Numbered from the stretch's first letter, positions 9,826-19,682 are shown. The stretch: DNA of 64,000 nucleotides from Pseudomonadota bacterium (GCA_020051095.1 JAGVJN010000014.1:92511-156510), one strand, 5' to 3'. The notes: generated by a model from the letters alone, not told the origin. Program-made: numbers and translations.

Positions 9826-11800
9826 TCGCAACTTACTGTTCCTAATGATAGCAACCGTCTTGGTATGTATATCGCCAATCCTTACAATTGCTCCCAGTTG
9901 GCTCATTATTGCTTGCTTATTCTGCTTAGGTTATAGAGCAATACAAGCATTTTTCAAAAGTGAACCAACCCATTGGCTTTTAAAACTACTATTAACAATT
10001 CTCGGACTGATATTATTAGTGCATGAAGTCAAAGGTCGCCTTGATTACCTATTTTTCATCTATTTTCTTATTTTGTTTGTTAGTTTTAAGGTACTCGAAA
10101 TTCAGCAAAAAAGGGATTATTTAATTCAGATATTAGTGAATTTCTATGTGTTATTCGCCTGTTTAGTAGTTGTAATGGAACTGTGGATATTTGTCTATCT
10201 TCTCGTTGCAGGACTCTTAAACTTTATTGTTCTATTTAAATTGTTCAATCCAACCATACGAATAAGCCTCTTTAGCCAACGAAATTTCCCCTTACTAATA
10301 ATGACATTAATGATAACCATCGTCTTATTTTATGCATTTCCAAGAATAAGCACCCCTTTTTGGCAGCTGCCAAGTCCTGGTCAAAAACAAACGGGATTTA
10401 CCGATAAACTCAAGCTGGGGGATGTTCATGAATTAGTGCTCGATGACAGCCAAGCAATGAAAATTGTTAGCCACACCAACTTAGGTAAACAACCATACTG
10501 GCGAGGTCTTGCCTTAAGTTTTTATGATGGGCTAAGTTGGCAAGTCAGCAAAGCAGCAAAAACTGCAGATAATCCTATTCCCCGACTATCTTTTCATGAA
10601 AACGCGGACATTGAAATTATCTTAGAGCCTACTCAAACTCCTTGGGTCATAACAACGGGACAAGTAACACAAGCCAGTCCTTCGTTACTTCATATTCCAA
10701 ATGTTGGCATCGTTCAGTTAACAAAAAGGCCCATAACCAGGCAGTTGGGCTACCGATTCAATGTCAATCTTAAACCTTCTCGATTGATGAACAACAGCAT
10801 ATGGTATCTCAACCAACAATATCCTTCTTATGCTAACCCCCGTTTACAGAATTGGGCAAAGCGTCTCATGCGCTCAAGTCATCAGCAAACCGATGTATTT
10901 ATTGAACAGCTTAAATCAGAAATTCAAAACAAACCCTTTTGGTATACCCTTAACCCAGCCCCTATTGGTAGAAGTGCAAGGCAGTTAGATAAGTTTTGGT
11001 TTGAAACGCGAGAAGGATATTGTGAGTATTATGCAAGTGCAGTTGCTTTTATTTTACGTGTGGCAGGGATACCAGCGCGCGTCATTGTAGGCTATCAAGG
11101 CGGTCAATGGAACCCTGTTGGGCAGTATTTAGTGGTGAAACAGTCTGATGCGCATGCCTGGGTAGAATATTGGAGCAATGAGAGCGGTTGGCTCACCCTT
11201 GATCCAACGGCTTGGATTCCAGCAAATCGAATCGATGATTCCATACAGAAGCGATTAGAAAGATTGCGCCAAAACAATTATGACCTTGAGTTTGATCGAT
11301 TTGGGCATAATTTAGGTTTTTGGCAACGAACTCGCTATTACCTAGAATCCGCAAACTTTTTCTGGCAGCGATGGCTCTTATTCTATAATTATGAGACTCA
11401 ACAACAATTACTCGATATCCTATCTAATCAGCGCATGCTTAACTGGGTATATGCTCATGTTAAATGGGTGTGGACTTTCATAAGCTTGGTTATCTTGCTT
11501 GTCAGTATTCGGTGGTGGCGACAACGACCCGACCCTTTTCAAAAAGAAGTAACCAAGCTACATAGCTTATGTGATAAATTAGGGGTTCAGCACCAACCGC
11601 CAGAAACGTTTACGACGCTATGTCGCCAACTTAGCAGCCTATTTCCAGCACAAAGGAACGAAATCGAAACACTAAGACAAGAATATGAGTCCTTGCGGTA
11701 TCAAACAAACCAACCTATTAACCAATCTTCCTTGACTGCCTTTATCAAATCCGTCAGTAAAAAACTTAAGCAGTGGAACAAGGAGTATCAATCAAAGTAA
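9806..11800 (+). CDS. TgpA-like membrane transglutaminase/protease-like protein
   Basis: 664 residues. N-terminal membrane block of about five or six helices (1-185), a periplasmic beta-rich stretch, a transglutaminase core, one further membrane helix (about 553-570, WTFISLVILLVSI) and a DUF4129-like cytosolic tail. The catalytic triad is complete: C406 in EGYCEYYAS, H450 in DAHAWVEYW, D466 in LDPTAW. This architecture matches Pseudomonas TgpA (DUF3488 plus transglutaminase), an essential envelope protein there. It overlaps the DUF58 gene by 20 bases and runs tail-to-tail into murI with a 35-base overlap of coding sequence. Substrate unknown. Confidence 0.92.
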   Translation: MERLSNNRNLLFLMIATVLVCISPILTIAPSWLIIACLFCLGYRAIQAFFKSEPTHWLLKLLLTILGLILLVHEVKGRLDYLFFIYFLILFVSFKVLEIQQKRDYLIQILVNFYVLFACLVVVMELWIFVYLLVAGLLNFIVLFKLFNPTIRISLFSQRNFPLLIMTLMITIVLFYAFPRISTPFWQLPSPGQKQTGFTDKLKLGDVHELVLDDSQAMKIVSHTNLGKQPYWRGLALSFYDGLSWQVSKAAKTADNPIPRLSFHENADIEIILEPTQTPWVITTGQVTQASPSLLHIPNVGIVQLTKRPITRQLGYRFNVNLKPSRLMNNSIWYLNQQYPSYANPRLQNWAKRLMRSSHQQTDVFIEQLKSEIQNKPFWYTLNPAPIGRSARQLDKFWFETREGYCEYYASAVAFILRVAGIPARVIVGYQGGQWNPVGQYLVVKQSDAHAWVEYWSNESGWLTLDPTAWIPANRIDDSIQKRLERLRQNNYDLEFDRFGHNLGFWQRTRYYLESANFFWQRWLLFYNYETQQQLLDILSNQRMLNWVYAHVKWVWTFISLVILLVSIRWWRQRPDPFQKEVTKLHSLCDKLGVQHQPPETFTTLCRQLSSLFPAQRNEIETLRQEYESLRYQTNQPINQSSLTAFIKSVSKKLKQWNKEYQSK

Positions 11801-12599
11801 CGGGTTTATCATCGAGGCTGTGATGCAAAAAGATAGCACCTACACGTTTAAATCTGTCGATTGAATCAGTGACTAAATAGCTTACTTGTCCTTGATGGTC
11901 CTCGCCTTGCATTAAACCTTTCTCATTGAGTTTCTGTTTAACAACTTGAGCGGTTGCTTGAGCAGAATCGACAATTTTGATAGTTGAAGGAAGCATTTCT
12001 TGGATAGCATTTTTAAAAACAGGAAAATGGGTACATCCCAGTAAAATAGTCTCATCCTCTGATATGTCAGTTAGATAATATCGCAGTGTCTCTCTTGTAA
12101 TAGCATGATCCGTTAGACCTTCTTCTGCTAGCGCAACTAACAAACCACATGGGATCGCTTTGATGCGGGTATGAGGAAGTTGTTGACTGATAATCGTTTG
12201 GTACGCTTTTGAAGCAACCGTTGTTTCCGTTGCTAACAAGCTAATGCTCCCTTGTTGGCAAGCATCAATCGCTGCTTTAGCACCTGGCTCTACCACACCT
12301 ATCACTGGCATATAGTGCAATCGTTGTTGAAGATGAGTGAGCGCCGCTGTCGTCGCAGTGTTGCAAGCGATAACTAATGCTTTTATTCGTTGTTCAACAA
12401 GAATTGCAGCCATCTGCTCAGCATATTGTTTGACCGTTTCTGGGCTTTTCGTGCCATAGGGTAGTCTTGCGGTATCACCCAGATAGATAAATGATTCCTG
12501 AGGTAACGTGTTCCTCAGAGCACTCAATACTGTTAACCCTCCCATGCCTGAATCAAAAACACCAATTGGCAGCTGTTGCAATAGCATATTTTCACTCAT
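11766..12599 (-). CDS. murI: Glutamate racemase
   Basis: 277 residues. Interconverts L- and D-glutamate, supplying D-Glu for peptidoglycan. Both catalytic cysteines are present: C79 in ACNTATTAAL and C189 in LGCTHFP, with the N-terminal DSGMGGLTV loop and GDTARLPYG. The last 35 bases overlap the end of the convergent tgpA-like gene. It is the last gene of the long minus-strand run starting at yicC; the small membrane protein gene ends 8 bases upstream. Confidence 0.96.
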   Translation of the reverse strand: MSENMLLQQLPIGVFDSGMGGLTVLSALRNTLPQESFIYLGDTARLPYGTKSPETVKQYAEQMAAILVEQRIKALVIACNTATTAALTHLQQRLHYMPVIGVVEPGAKAAIDACQQGSISLLATETTVASKAYQTIISQQLPHTRIKAIPCGLLVALAEEGLTDHAITRETLRYYLTDISEDETILLGCTHFPVFKNAIQEMLPSTIKIVDSAQATAQVVKQKLNEKGLMQGEDHQGQVSYLVTDSIDRFKRVGAIFLHHSLDDKPVTLIDTPCSTA

Positions 12600-12607
12600 A
12601 CATTATC

Positions 12608-13033
12608 CTAATCAAATTGTACGCCACTCACATATAACCCAGCCATAAAAATCCAAATAATCAATGAAGTGTAAAAACGACTTTCTAGCCGTTTTGTTTT
12701 GTGTCGATGCACTATCCATCGATCAAGACTAATGACAGGTACTATCGTAAAAAGAAATATCAGGGCTATCTCAACCATGCTCGTTGTCTGCGGCGATTTA
12801 GGTAAAAACGAAGCGATATAGTTCGCCAGGTTAAACCAAACCAGTTTAAACTGATTAATTACCCACATTAGAAAGATTTCAAATTCAAGAAAAAAGTAGG
12901 AAGCAATAAACAATGGAACTAATAATTTAAACCATGAAAGTTTCCAGTATTTTTTAAATACATTGACAATTTCATCAGCAAAAATAACAACTAATGTTGC
13001 AGCTAAAACAATTAATGCAAACGATAACCACAT
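12608..13033 (-). CDS. Small membrane protein, unknown function
   Basis: 141 residues. Membrane segments at about 3-20 (SFALIVLAATLVVIFADEIV), 33-62, 84-104 (IALIFLFTIVPVISLD) and 119-138. A basic patch (IVHRHKTKRLESRF) separates the last two. No known motif. It lies 4 bases after the uup stop and 8 bases before murI, so it is probably co-transcribed with both, but nothing ties it to their functions. Confidence 0.75.
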   Translation of the reverse strand: MWLSFALIVLAATLVVIFADEIVNVFKKYWKLSWFKLLVPLFIASYFFLEFEIFLMWVINQFKLVWFNLANYIASFLPKSPQTTSMVEIALIFLFTIVPVISLDRWIVHRHKTKRLESRFYTSLIIWIFMAGLYVSGVQFD

Positions 13034-13037
13034 GTTA

Positions 13038-14885
13038 TTAGTTTCCTTCTAAGTCAGCCCACCTCTGATATAGTGATTCTAACTCTGACTCAAAGTCATT
13101 TAATTGGCGTTGGTCTTCAACAATTTTCGAAGCGTCTTGCTGATAATAGCCTAATGCCGCTACTTTTGTTTGTAAAGTCTGGATCTTGCTCTCTAATAGC
13201 TCTATTTTTTCAGGTAGTTTTTTTAGTTCTTGTTGTTGATTATAGGATAATTTTGTTGATTGCTTGGCAGGCTTTTCTTGTTTAGAAACCTTTTTCTCGG
13301 CCACCACAACTTTCTTACGTTGCATCAAATAGTCATCATAACTGCCAGGATATTCAACAAATTGGCCATCACCTTGATATACTAACACACTCGTTACCAC
13401 GTCATTGATAAAGGCCCGATCATGGCTGATTAATAGTAAAGTGCCCGTATAATCAACAAGCATCGATTCCAATATATCAAGTGTATCAATATCGAGATCA
13501 TTGGTTGGTTCATCCATCACTAATAGATTAACTGGCTTAGCTAATAATTTAGCTAATAATAGTCTGTTTTTTTCACCACCTGATAATGTCGAAACGGGTT
13601 GTTTAAATTGCTCAGGTGAGAATAGAAATTCTTTTAAGTAAGAGGCAACATGCTTTTTTTGGCCATTGATCGTAACATAGTCAGCCCCATCAGCAACGTT
13701 AGCCATCACTGACTGATTTTCAACCAATTGTTTTCGGTACTGGTCAAAATAAGCGACCTCTAATTGCGTTCCTAGCTTTATTGTTCCAGAGTCAGGAGGG
13801 ATTTGCTGCAGTAATAATTGAATCAACGTCGTTTTACCACAGCCATTAGGGCCAATAATCCCTAACTTATCACCGCGCATAACGAGCAAAGATAGCGCCT
13901 TTATAATCGGCTTATGGTTAATAGAATAATGAACATCCTCAGCAACGACGACAGATTTTCCTGACTGGTTAACGTCCGTATCAATTGTTTTAACTTTGCC
14001 AAGTTGTTCCCGCCGTTGGCGGTATTGTTCTCGCATTTTTTTTAAAGCACGAACCCGTCCTTCATTTCGCGTACGGCGTGCTTTGATGCCTTGTCGAATC
14101 CAAGCTTCCTCCTGTGCTAATTTTTTATCAAATAAGGCATTATGTTTATCCTCAGCCAGTCTAATCGCTTCGCGGCGATCGAGGTAGGTAGGATAATCAC
14201 ACTCAAACGTTAGCAGCTGCCCCCTATCAATTTCTACAATGCGGTTTGCGACTTGCTGAAGAAATTGCCGATCATGGGAGATGAAGATAACGGCTCCACG
14301 ATAGGATTTTAAATAGGCTTCAAGCCACTCGATGGATTCAATATCTAAATGGTTTGTTGGTTCATCGAGTAATAACACACTCGGCTCAGCGATTAATGCC
14401 TTTGCCAGTAGCACCCGACGTTTCATCCCACCCGACAAAGCGCCCATGGTTTGATTGATAGGGATACCCAAACGCTCTGCCATTGTGTTAACTTTCGGCA
14501 TCATTTCCCATAAATGACGGTTATCCATTTCTGCATGTAGCGTGGACATCGCTTTTTCGTCATTTTGATAAAGAGCGACATGGTAGTGATATAATAACTG
14601 ACCGTTATCACCAAGGGATTGAACCAAATAATGATAGACAGGTTCATTGTCATTGACTGGAACATCTTGAGTAAGGCCGGCAATCGTTAATTGTTTTGCG
14701 ATATTAACCTCACCGGCATCGGGCTGGATTTGGCCTTCAATAAGCTTTAATAACGTTGATTTTCCAGCCCCATTTCTTCCAACGATTACAATTCTGTCGT
14801 TGGCTTCAACACGCAAATCAATTTTTTCCAGCAATTGCTGATTACCAAGATTCAGGCTAACGGACTGTAATGTGATAATGCTCAT
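13038..14885 (-). CDS. uup: ABC-F family ATPase, Uup type
   Basis: 615 residues. Two ABC domains without membrane segments: Walker A GRNGAGKST and signature LSGGMKRRVLLAKAL in the first, GPNGCGKTT and LSGGEKNRLLLAK in the second. They are joined by a basic, helical linker (about 225-300, YLDRREAIRLAEDKHNALF onward). A C-terminal coiled-coil extension (about 535-612, rich in Lys, Gln, Glu) is the feature that separates Uup from EttA, YbiT and YheS. ABC-F proteins act on the ribosome; Uup is linked to transposon precise excision and ribosome rescue or assembly. It follows the protease gene by three bases. Confidence 0.92.
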   Translation of the reverse strand: MSIITLQSVSLNLGNQQLLEKIDLRVEANDRIVIVGRNGAGKSTLLKLIEGQIQPDAGEVNIAKQLTIAGLTQDVPVNDNEPVYHYLVQSLGDNGQLLYHYHVALYQNDEKAMSTLHAEMDNRHLWEMMPKVNTMAERLGIPINQTMGALSGGMKRRVLLAKALIAEPSVLLLDEPTNHLDIESIEWLEAYLKSYRGAVIFISHDRQFLQQVANRIVEIDRGQLLTFECDYPTYLDRREAIRLAEDKHNALFDKKLAQEEAWIRQGIKARRTRNEGRVRALKKMREQYRQRREQLGKVKTIDTDVNQSGKSVVVAEDVHYSINHKPIIKALSLLVMRGDKLGIIGPNGCGKTTLIQLLLQQIPPDSGTIKLGTQLEVAYFDQYRKQLVENQSVMANVADGADYVTINGQKKHVASYLKEFLFSPEQFKQPVSTLSGGEKNRLLLAKLLAKPVNLLVMDEPTNDLDIDTLDILESMLVDYTGTLLLISHDRAFINDVVTSVLVYQGDGQFVEYPGSYDDYLMQRKKVVVAEKKVSKQEKPAKQSTKLSYNQQQELKKLPEKIELLESKIQTLQTKVAALGYYQQDASKIVEDQRQLNDFESELESLYQRWADLEGN

Positions 14886-14888
14886 AAA

Positions 14889-15380
14889 TCATCTTTCTAG
14901 AATTAATTTGTTATTTTCTTGGTGAATTTTAAACTCAGATAATACATTCATGCCTAACAACACCAATTCATCTGAGCTTTGTTGCATAATCACAGCCTTT
15001 ATATTTGAAAATTGAAAATTACCAAAGGTTAGACTATCGATTCGAGTTAAATAACCCTTAACTGATCCACCTGCAGTATTCATTGTGATTGGATAACGAC
15101 CACTTAAATTCATTTTATCAGCCAACGGCTTAGAAATAGCTACCATCGTAGCACCAGTATCAACTAACAGATCAACGGGCACATCATTGATTCGACCTTT
15201 TACTAGATAATGTCCTTGTCTATCAGCCGTTAAGACCAGTTTACCATGAATGATTTCTTCTGAACGAGTCACAGAGGCTTGTTGCTGAAACTGGAAAAAT
15301 ACAAATAACAAGCCAATGATCAATACCCAAGCGATTATAAACATAATTCGACCACTTCGTTGGTGCGAATTATCGTTCAT
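14889..15380 (-). CDS. Membrane-anchored retropepsin-like aspartic protease (TIGR02281 type)
   Basis: 163 residues. One membrane helix at about 13-30 (MFIIAWVLIIGLLFVFFQF), then a periplasmic single-chain pepsin-like domain with the catalytic motif VDTGATMVA (D74) and the family ending LGMNVLSEFKIHQENNKLIL. Such proteins act as homodimers, each giving one Asp. Physiological substrates are unknown. The start overlaps the ridA stop (ATGA), and uup follows by three bases. Confidence 0.88.
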   Translation of the reverse strand: MNDNSHQRSGRIMFIIAWVLIIGLLFVFFQFQQQASVTRSEEIIHGKLVLTADRQGHYLVKGRINDVPVDLLVDTGATMVAISKPLADKMNLSGRYPITMNTAGGSVKGYLTRIDSLTFGNFQFSNIKAVIMQQSSDELVLLGMNVLSEFKIHQENNKLILER

Positions 15381-15754
15381 GAAAGTTCCATAATTCCATC
15401 AATTTCTATCTGGACCTGTTTTGGTAATGCAGCAACTTGAACGGCAGCTCTCGCAGGAAAAGGTTGTTTTATCCAACGTTCCATCACTTGATTAAGTAAC
15501 TGAAATTGACCCAAATCTGTTAAATAAACATTGATTTTGACTAAATTAGCTAAACTGCCGCCCGCTGCTTCGCACACAGCCGATAAATTAGCAAACACTT
15601 GGTTTGCTTGCTTTTCAAACTCATCAGAAATGACAACCATCGTATCTGGAACGAGTGGTATTTGACCTGATAAATAGACCGTTGAGCCCACTTTGATTGC
15701 TTGGTTATAAGTTCCAATCGCTGCAGGTGCTTTATTTGTTTCAACTACTTGCAC
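15377..15754 (-). CDS. ridA: RidA family enamine/imine deaminase
   Basis: About 125 residues from the GTG at 15754, chosen because it has AGGGGG 6-11 bases upstream and the protein then begins like RidA proteins (ETNKAPAAIGTYNQA). Longer in-frame starts fall inside spoT. Typical motifs are VYLSGQIPL, the near-universal arginine in FPARAAVQVAALP, and the C-terminal VQIEIDGI. It hydrolyses reactive 2-aminoacrylate-type enamines from PLP enzymes. Location directly after spoT is the usual one in gammaproteobacteria. Confidence 0.92.
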   Translation of the reverse strand: MQVVETNKAPAAIGTYNQAIKVGSTVYLSGQIPLVPDTMVVISDEFEKQANQVFANLSAVCEAAGGSLANLVKINVYLTDLGQFQLLNQVMERWIKQPFPARAAVQVAALPKQVQIEIDGIMELS

Positions 15755-15755
15755 T

Positions 15756-17927
15756 CTATTCCCCCTGTTTATTACGGAAAATACGAACAACCACTTTATT
15801 CGCTCTTAAGCGCCTCATCACACGTGCTAAGTGATTTCTCCCTTTAACGCCAATTGAAAAAGTCACCTCATTATGCCGGCCATCTTTGGGATCCACGTTG
15901 ATATTGGCAATATTCGATTCACATTCAGCAATGGTTGACGCTAACATTGCTAGCACGCCACGTTGGTTCAAAACCTCAACGGTAATATCAACCCAATATT
16001 CTCCCTCAACCTGCTCATCCCAGCGCAAAGATACAAGCTGTTGGGGATTGTAGCGCTTCTTCGCCAACACCTCACAGTCACTGGTGTGCACAAATATTCC
16101 TCGCCCTCGATGAAAACGGCCAACAATTTTATCGCCTGGAATTGGTTGGCAACAATCGGCAAAATGAACCACCATCCCTTCCGTTCCTTTAATAGCAAGC
16201 GGTTTGTCATTTGCGACGGGTTCATACAGTTTGCCTGATTCATCTTGTTTCGAAACGAGTCGTTGCGCAATCACCATCGGGGTTTGATGACCAATGCCGA
16301 TGTCATAATATAAATCATCTGCACTACTTAAATTTAACTCTTGCAATAACTGTTCAAATGACTCGACAGGTAGTTTTTCAAACTCACAATCCAAGTCACG
16401 AAACGACTGCTCCAATAGACGTTTCCCAAGGTCGATGGATTGCGCATGTTGCTGGCTCTTAAGGAAATGGCGAATATTACTTTTGGCTTTCCCAGTAACA
16501 ACAAAGTTCAACCAATTCGGATTTGGCTTACCGGTTGGTGCGGTCATGACCTCAACAGTTTGTCCTGTAATTAATGGCGTGCTAAGTGGAACCAAACGCC
16601 GGTTAACTTTTGCCGCCACACAACTATTCCCGATATCCGAATGCACCATATAAGCAAAATCGATAGGGGTTGCGCCTTTTGGTAATTCCATGATGTCTCC
16701 ACGCGGGGTAAAGACATAAACTTCATCTGGGAACAAGTCAATTTTAACATTTTCGATAAATTCGAGAGAGCTGCCTGTGCTTCGCTGCATTTCTAATAAA
16801 CTTTGTACCCATTCCCTGGCTCTTAATTGGGCCTCGTTTAGTTCTAATCCGGATGATTTATAGACCCAATGGGCAGCAACACCATTTTCAGCAACCCTAT
16901 CCATGTCTTGGGTGCGTATTTGCACTTCGACGGGAACACCATAGGGGCCAAATAACGTCGTGTGGAGCGATTGATACCCGTTAGCTTTGGGTATGCCTAT
17001 GTAATCTTTAAAACGCTTGGGGACGGGCTTGTAAGTGCGATGTAAGGCACCTAAAACACGATAGCAACTATCAATATCCTTGGTAATTACACGAAACGCA
17101 AAAACATCCGTAATTTCTGCCAATGATGTTCGTTTATCACGCATTTTTCGATAGATGCTGTATAAATGCTTCTTGCGCCCATAAACTTCAATATAAGGGA
17201 TATCCATTTGAATCAGCGCATCTTGCAACTCATTTTCTATCTTTTTCGTGATTTCGCGACGATTACCCCGCGATTTATCGACCGCTGATTTGATAGCGCG
17301 AAAGCGTAACGGATACATGGCTTGAAACCCCAAGTCTTCCAAACCGACGTATAGTGTATGCATGCCTAACCGATTGGCTATGGGAGCATAGATTTCAAGT
17401 GTTTCTAAGGCAATTCGGCGGCGCTTAGCAGCAGGCATTGCTCCTAAGGTTTTCATGTTGTGATATCTATCGGCTAATTTGACGATGATGACTCGTATAT
17501 CTTTAACCATCGCCAAGACCATTTTACGGAAGTTCTCAGCTTGAGCCTCCGCTTTTGTCTCAAACTTGATTTTGGTTAACTTGGTAACGCCATCCACTAA
17601 AGCAGTTACTTCTTCACCAAACTCTTGCAGCAAATCTTCCTTGGTGATGGTCGTATCTTCAACCACATCATGCAGCAAAGTGGCCATAATGGTCTGGGGA
17701 TCAAGACGCATATTTGCCAAAAAAAGGGCAGCCGCTACTGGATGAGTAATGTAGGGCTCACCAGATCGTCGCATTTGCCCCTCGTGTGCTTTTTCAGCAA
17801 CGAGGTAAGCTTTTTTGCATTTTTCAACTTGAGAAGCATCTAAATAACATGACAACACTTCTTCAAGCGCATCAAAATAACTCACCTTAGTCACTTTCTC
17901 CTTAACCATGCGCTCTGCGATTGCCAT
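15756..17927 (-). CDS. spoT: Bifunctional (p)ppGpp synthetase/hydrolase SpoT
   Basis: 723 residues. The N-terminal hydrolase has intact metal motifs (HPVAAALFL and LLHDVVEDT). The synthetase contains the YGRKKHLYSIYRKM substrate segment and GYQSLHT. TGS domain near 385-450 (VYVFTPRGDIMELPKGATP), a zinc-finger/helical region with HFADCCQPIPGD, and a C-terminal ACT domain (VDITVEVLNQRGVLAMLAS). The intact HD motif marks it as the bifunctional enzyme, in contrast to relA at 56572-58776. The gene lies between rpoZ (15-base gap) and ridA, the conserved gamma arrangement. Confidence 0.97.
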   Translation of the reverse strand: MAIAERMVKEKVTKVSYFDALEEVLSCYLDASQVEKCKKAYLVAEKAHEGQMRRSGEPYITHPVAAALFLANMRLDPQTIMATLLHDVVEDTTITKEDLLQEFGEEVTALVDGVTKLTKIKFETKAEAQAENFRKMVLAMVKDIRVIIVKLADRYHNMKTLGAMPAAKRRRIALETLEIYAPIANRLGMHTLYVGLEDLGFQAMYPLRFRAIKSAVDKSRGNRREITKKIENELQDALIQMDIPYIEVYGRKKHLYSIYRKMRDKRTSLAEITDVFAFRVITKDIDSCYRVLGALHRTYKPVPKRFKDYIGIPKANGYQSLHTTLFGPYGVPVEVQIRTQDMDRVAENGVAAHWVYKSSGLELNEAQLRAREWVQSLLEMQRSTGSSLEFIENVKIDLFPDEVYVFTPRGDIMELPKGATPIDFAYMVHSDIGNSCVAAKVNRRLVPLSTPLITGQTVEVMTAPTGKPNPNWLNFVVTGKAKSNIRHFLKSQQHAQSIDLGKRLLEQSFRDLDCEFEKLPVESFEQLLQELNLSSADDLYYDIGIGHQTPMVIAQRLVSKQDESGKLYEPVANDKPLAIKGTEGMVVHFADCCQPIPGDKIVGRFHRGRGIFVHTSDCEVLAKKRYNPQQLVSLRWDEQVEGEYWVDITVEVLNQRGVLAMLASTIAECESNIANINVDPKDGRHNEVTFSIGVKGRNHLARVMRRLRANKVVVRIFRNKQGE

Positions 17928-17942
17928 GTATTTTTTCTTGCC

Positions 17943-18146
17943 TTAATCCCTATCTAAATAATCTGGCTTAATGAATCCTTCGGCAATTTCTCGCAAAGCG
18001 ATCACAGTTGGTTTGTCATTTTCCCACTCAACCAATGGCTCCTCGCCGTGGGTTGCAATATCACGTGCACGCTTGGTCGCTAGCATGACTAATTCAAAAC
18101 GGTTATCAACATTTTCTAAGCAGTCTTCGACTGTTACTCGAGCCAT
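17943..18146 (-). CDS. rpoZ: RNA polymerase omega subunit
   Basis: 67 residues, somewhat shorter than E. coli omega (91) but complete in its core: MARVTVEDC, then [16 protein letters not shown] (the beta'-binding segment) and [13 protein letters not shown]. Omega helps assemble beta' and mediates one ppGpp site in many proteobacteria. Lies between gmk and spoT. Confidence 0.95.
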   Translation of the reverse strand: MARVTVEDCLENVDNRFELVMLATKRARDIATHGEEPLVEWENDKPTVIALREIAEGFIKPDYLDRD

Positions 18147-18184
18147 AAGATAAATCCTCTAATTTGTTTTAAAACAACCCTATT

Positions 18185-18829
18185 TTACTGTTGACAAAGC
18201 AATAAAGAAAGCAATTTTGCTTTTTTCATTGCCTGTTTTGCCAATTTTAAACGATTTGCTATCACAATACTTGCCAACTCTTCAGCCGCATGCTCAAAAT
18301 CGTCATTGATAATGACATAATCAAATTGGTTATAATGCCTCATTTCGTCCTGGGCTTTTTGCATTCGGCTGTGTATCACAGAATCCGTATCTTGATTACG
18401 ATTCGTCAAACGCTCTCGTAATTTCTCTAAGGAGGGCGGTAAAATAAATATTGTCACCACATCCTCTTTGAAGTGCTGCTTAATTTGTTCTGCACCTTGC
18501 CAATCAATGTCAAATAAAATATCCACCCCAGCGACTAGCTTCTCAATAATCTGCTGTTTAGAAGTACCATATTGATGATCAAACACTTGCGCATATTCGA
18601 TGAATTCATTCGCCTCAATCATCCTTGCAAACTGCGCGGTTTCAACAAAATAGTAATCCTTACCATTGACCTCTTTCGGTCTGGCTGGCCTTGTTGTATG
18701 TGAAATAGACACTTCTAGGTTATCCAATTTTGATAACACGTTTCGAATCAAACTGGTCTTTCCTCCGCCAGAAGGTGCAGCGACCACAATGAGACTACCT
18801 TGATATTTTTCCATCCTCTCACTCGACAT
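18185..18829 (-). CDS. gmk: Guanylate kinase
   Basis: About 214 residues. Phosphorylates GMP to GDP with ATP. The P-loop is APSGGGKTSLIRN, and the GMP-binding region SISHTTRPARPKEVNGKDYYFV is complete. The ATG at 18829 overlaps the yicC end by 11 bases; the internal ATG at 18814 (MEKYQGSLIVV) is equally plausible. Gmk with GuaB/GuaA completes the path from IMP to GDP in this window. The yicC-gmk-rpoZ-spoT order is widespread in gammaproteobacteria. Confidence 0.95.
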   Translation of the reverse strand: MSSERMEKYQGSLIVVAAPSGGGKTSLIRNVLSKLDNLEVSISHTTRPARPKEVNGKDYYFVETAQFARMIEANEFIEYAQVFDHQYGTSKQQIIEKLVAGVDILFDIDWQGAEQIKQHFKEDVVTIFILPPSLEKLRERLTNRNQDTDSVIHSRMQKAQDEMRHYNQFDYVIINDDFEHAAEELASIVIANRLKLAKQAMKKAKLLSLLLCQQ

Positions 18830-19682
18830 TTTGAATTTGTTCACGCATTTGTTCAATTAAGACTTTCATCTCAACCGTTTGTTTACGAACATCTGCATCA
18901 TCTATTTTAACACTAAGGGTATTAATTTCCCGATTTAATTCCTGCATTAAGAAATCCAACCGCCTACCAACGGGTTCTTTCATCTTCATTGCCAATTCAA
19001 TTTGTTGGCAATGACTTTCAATCCTATCTAACTCCTCAGCCACATCCATTTTGGTTAACATCAAAGCAACCTCTTGCATAAGCCGATCGTCTCCGATAGT
19101 AATCGACAGTTCAGCAAGCCTACCTTCTAATTTTGCTTTCAGATGAGAATTCAATGCGTGGACTTTATTAGCAATGTTTTTTTGCAGATCCAATAAACAA
19201 ACAAGTCGCTCTGCGATGATCGTTTGCAAAAATTGCCCCTCTTGACGACGGCTGTCCCATAGCCGTTTTAAGCCTTGTTCGAATGAATCGACTAGCGTCT
19301 CTTCCGACACAAGTTGAGCCTCATGCTCAATTAATATATCGGGTAAGGTCAATAATGTATCCCAGCTCAATTGTCCTATCTCGTTTACTTGTTCACTCAC
19401 TTCATTCACCTGTTCAACAATTTTCTTAACGCGCATTATATCGATCGCTAAGTAATTGTTTTTCACCTGCTTTTCTTTTAATTTTAGTTGAATATCAACT
19501 TTTCCGCGTGAAATTTTAGATTTAACCCTCTCACGCAACAGTCCTTCTAAAGAGCGATACGCATCCGGCAACCGAATCGTCAAATCCTGGTACCGATGAT
19601 TCACTGTCTTAAATTCCCATGTGAGTAAGACTTCCGCCAAGTCCATCTGATAAGTGGCAAATCCCGTCATGCTCAATAACAT
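18819..19682 (-). CDS. yicC: YicC family endoribonuclease
   Basis: 287 residues, full length. N terminus MLLSMTGFATYQ and C terminus MKVLIEQMREQIQNVE are diagnostic of the YicC/YloC family, as is the region GRRLDFLMQELNREINTLS. E. coli YicC has been linked to degradation of the small RNA RyhB and to stationary-phase survival. First gene of the nine-gene minus-strand run ending at murI, divergent from pcnB across 227 bases. Confidence 0.95.
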   Translation of the reverse strand: MLLSMTGFATYQMDLAEVLLTWEFKTVNHRYQDLTIRLPDAYRSLEGLLRERVKSKISRGKVDIQLKLKEKQVKNNYLAIDIMRVKKIVEQVNEVSEQVNEIGQLSWDTLLTLPDILIEHEAQLVSEETLVDSFEQGLKRLWDSRRQEGQFLQTIIAERLVCLLDLQKNIANKVHALNSHLKAKLEGRLAELSITIGDDRLMQEVALMLTKMDVAEELDRIESHCQQIELAMKMKEPVGRRLDFLMQELNREINTLSVKIDDADVRKQTVEMKVLIEQMREQIQNVE

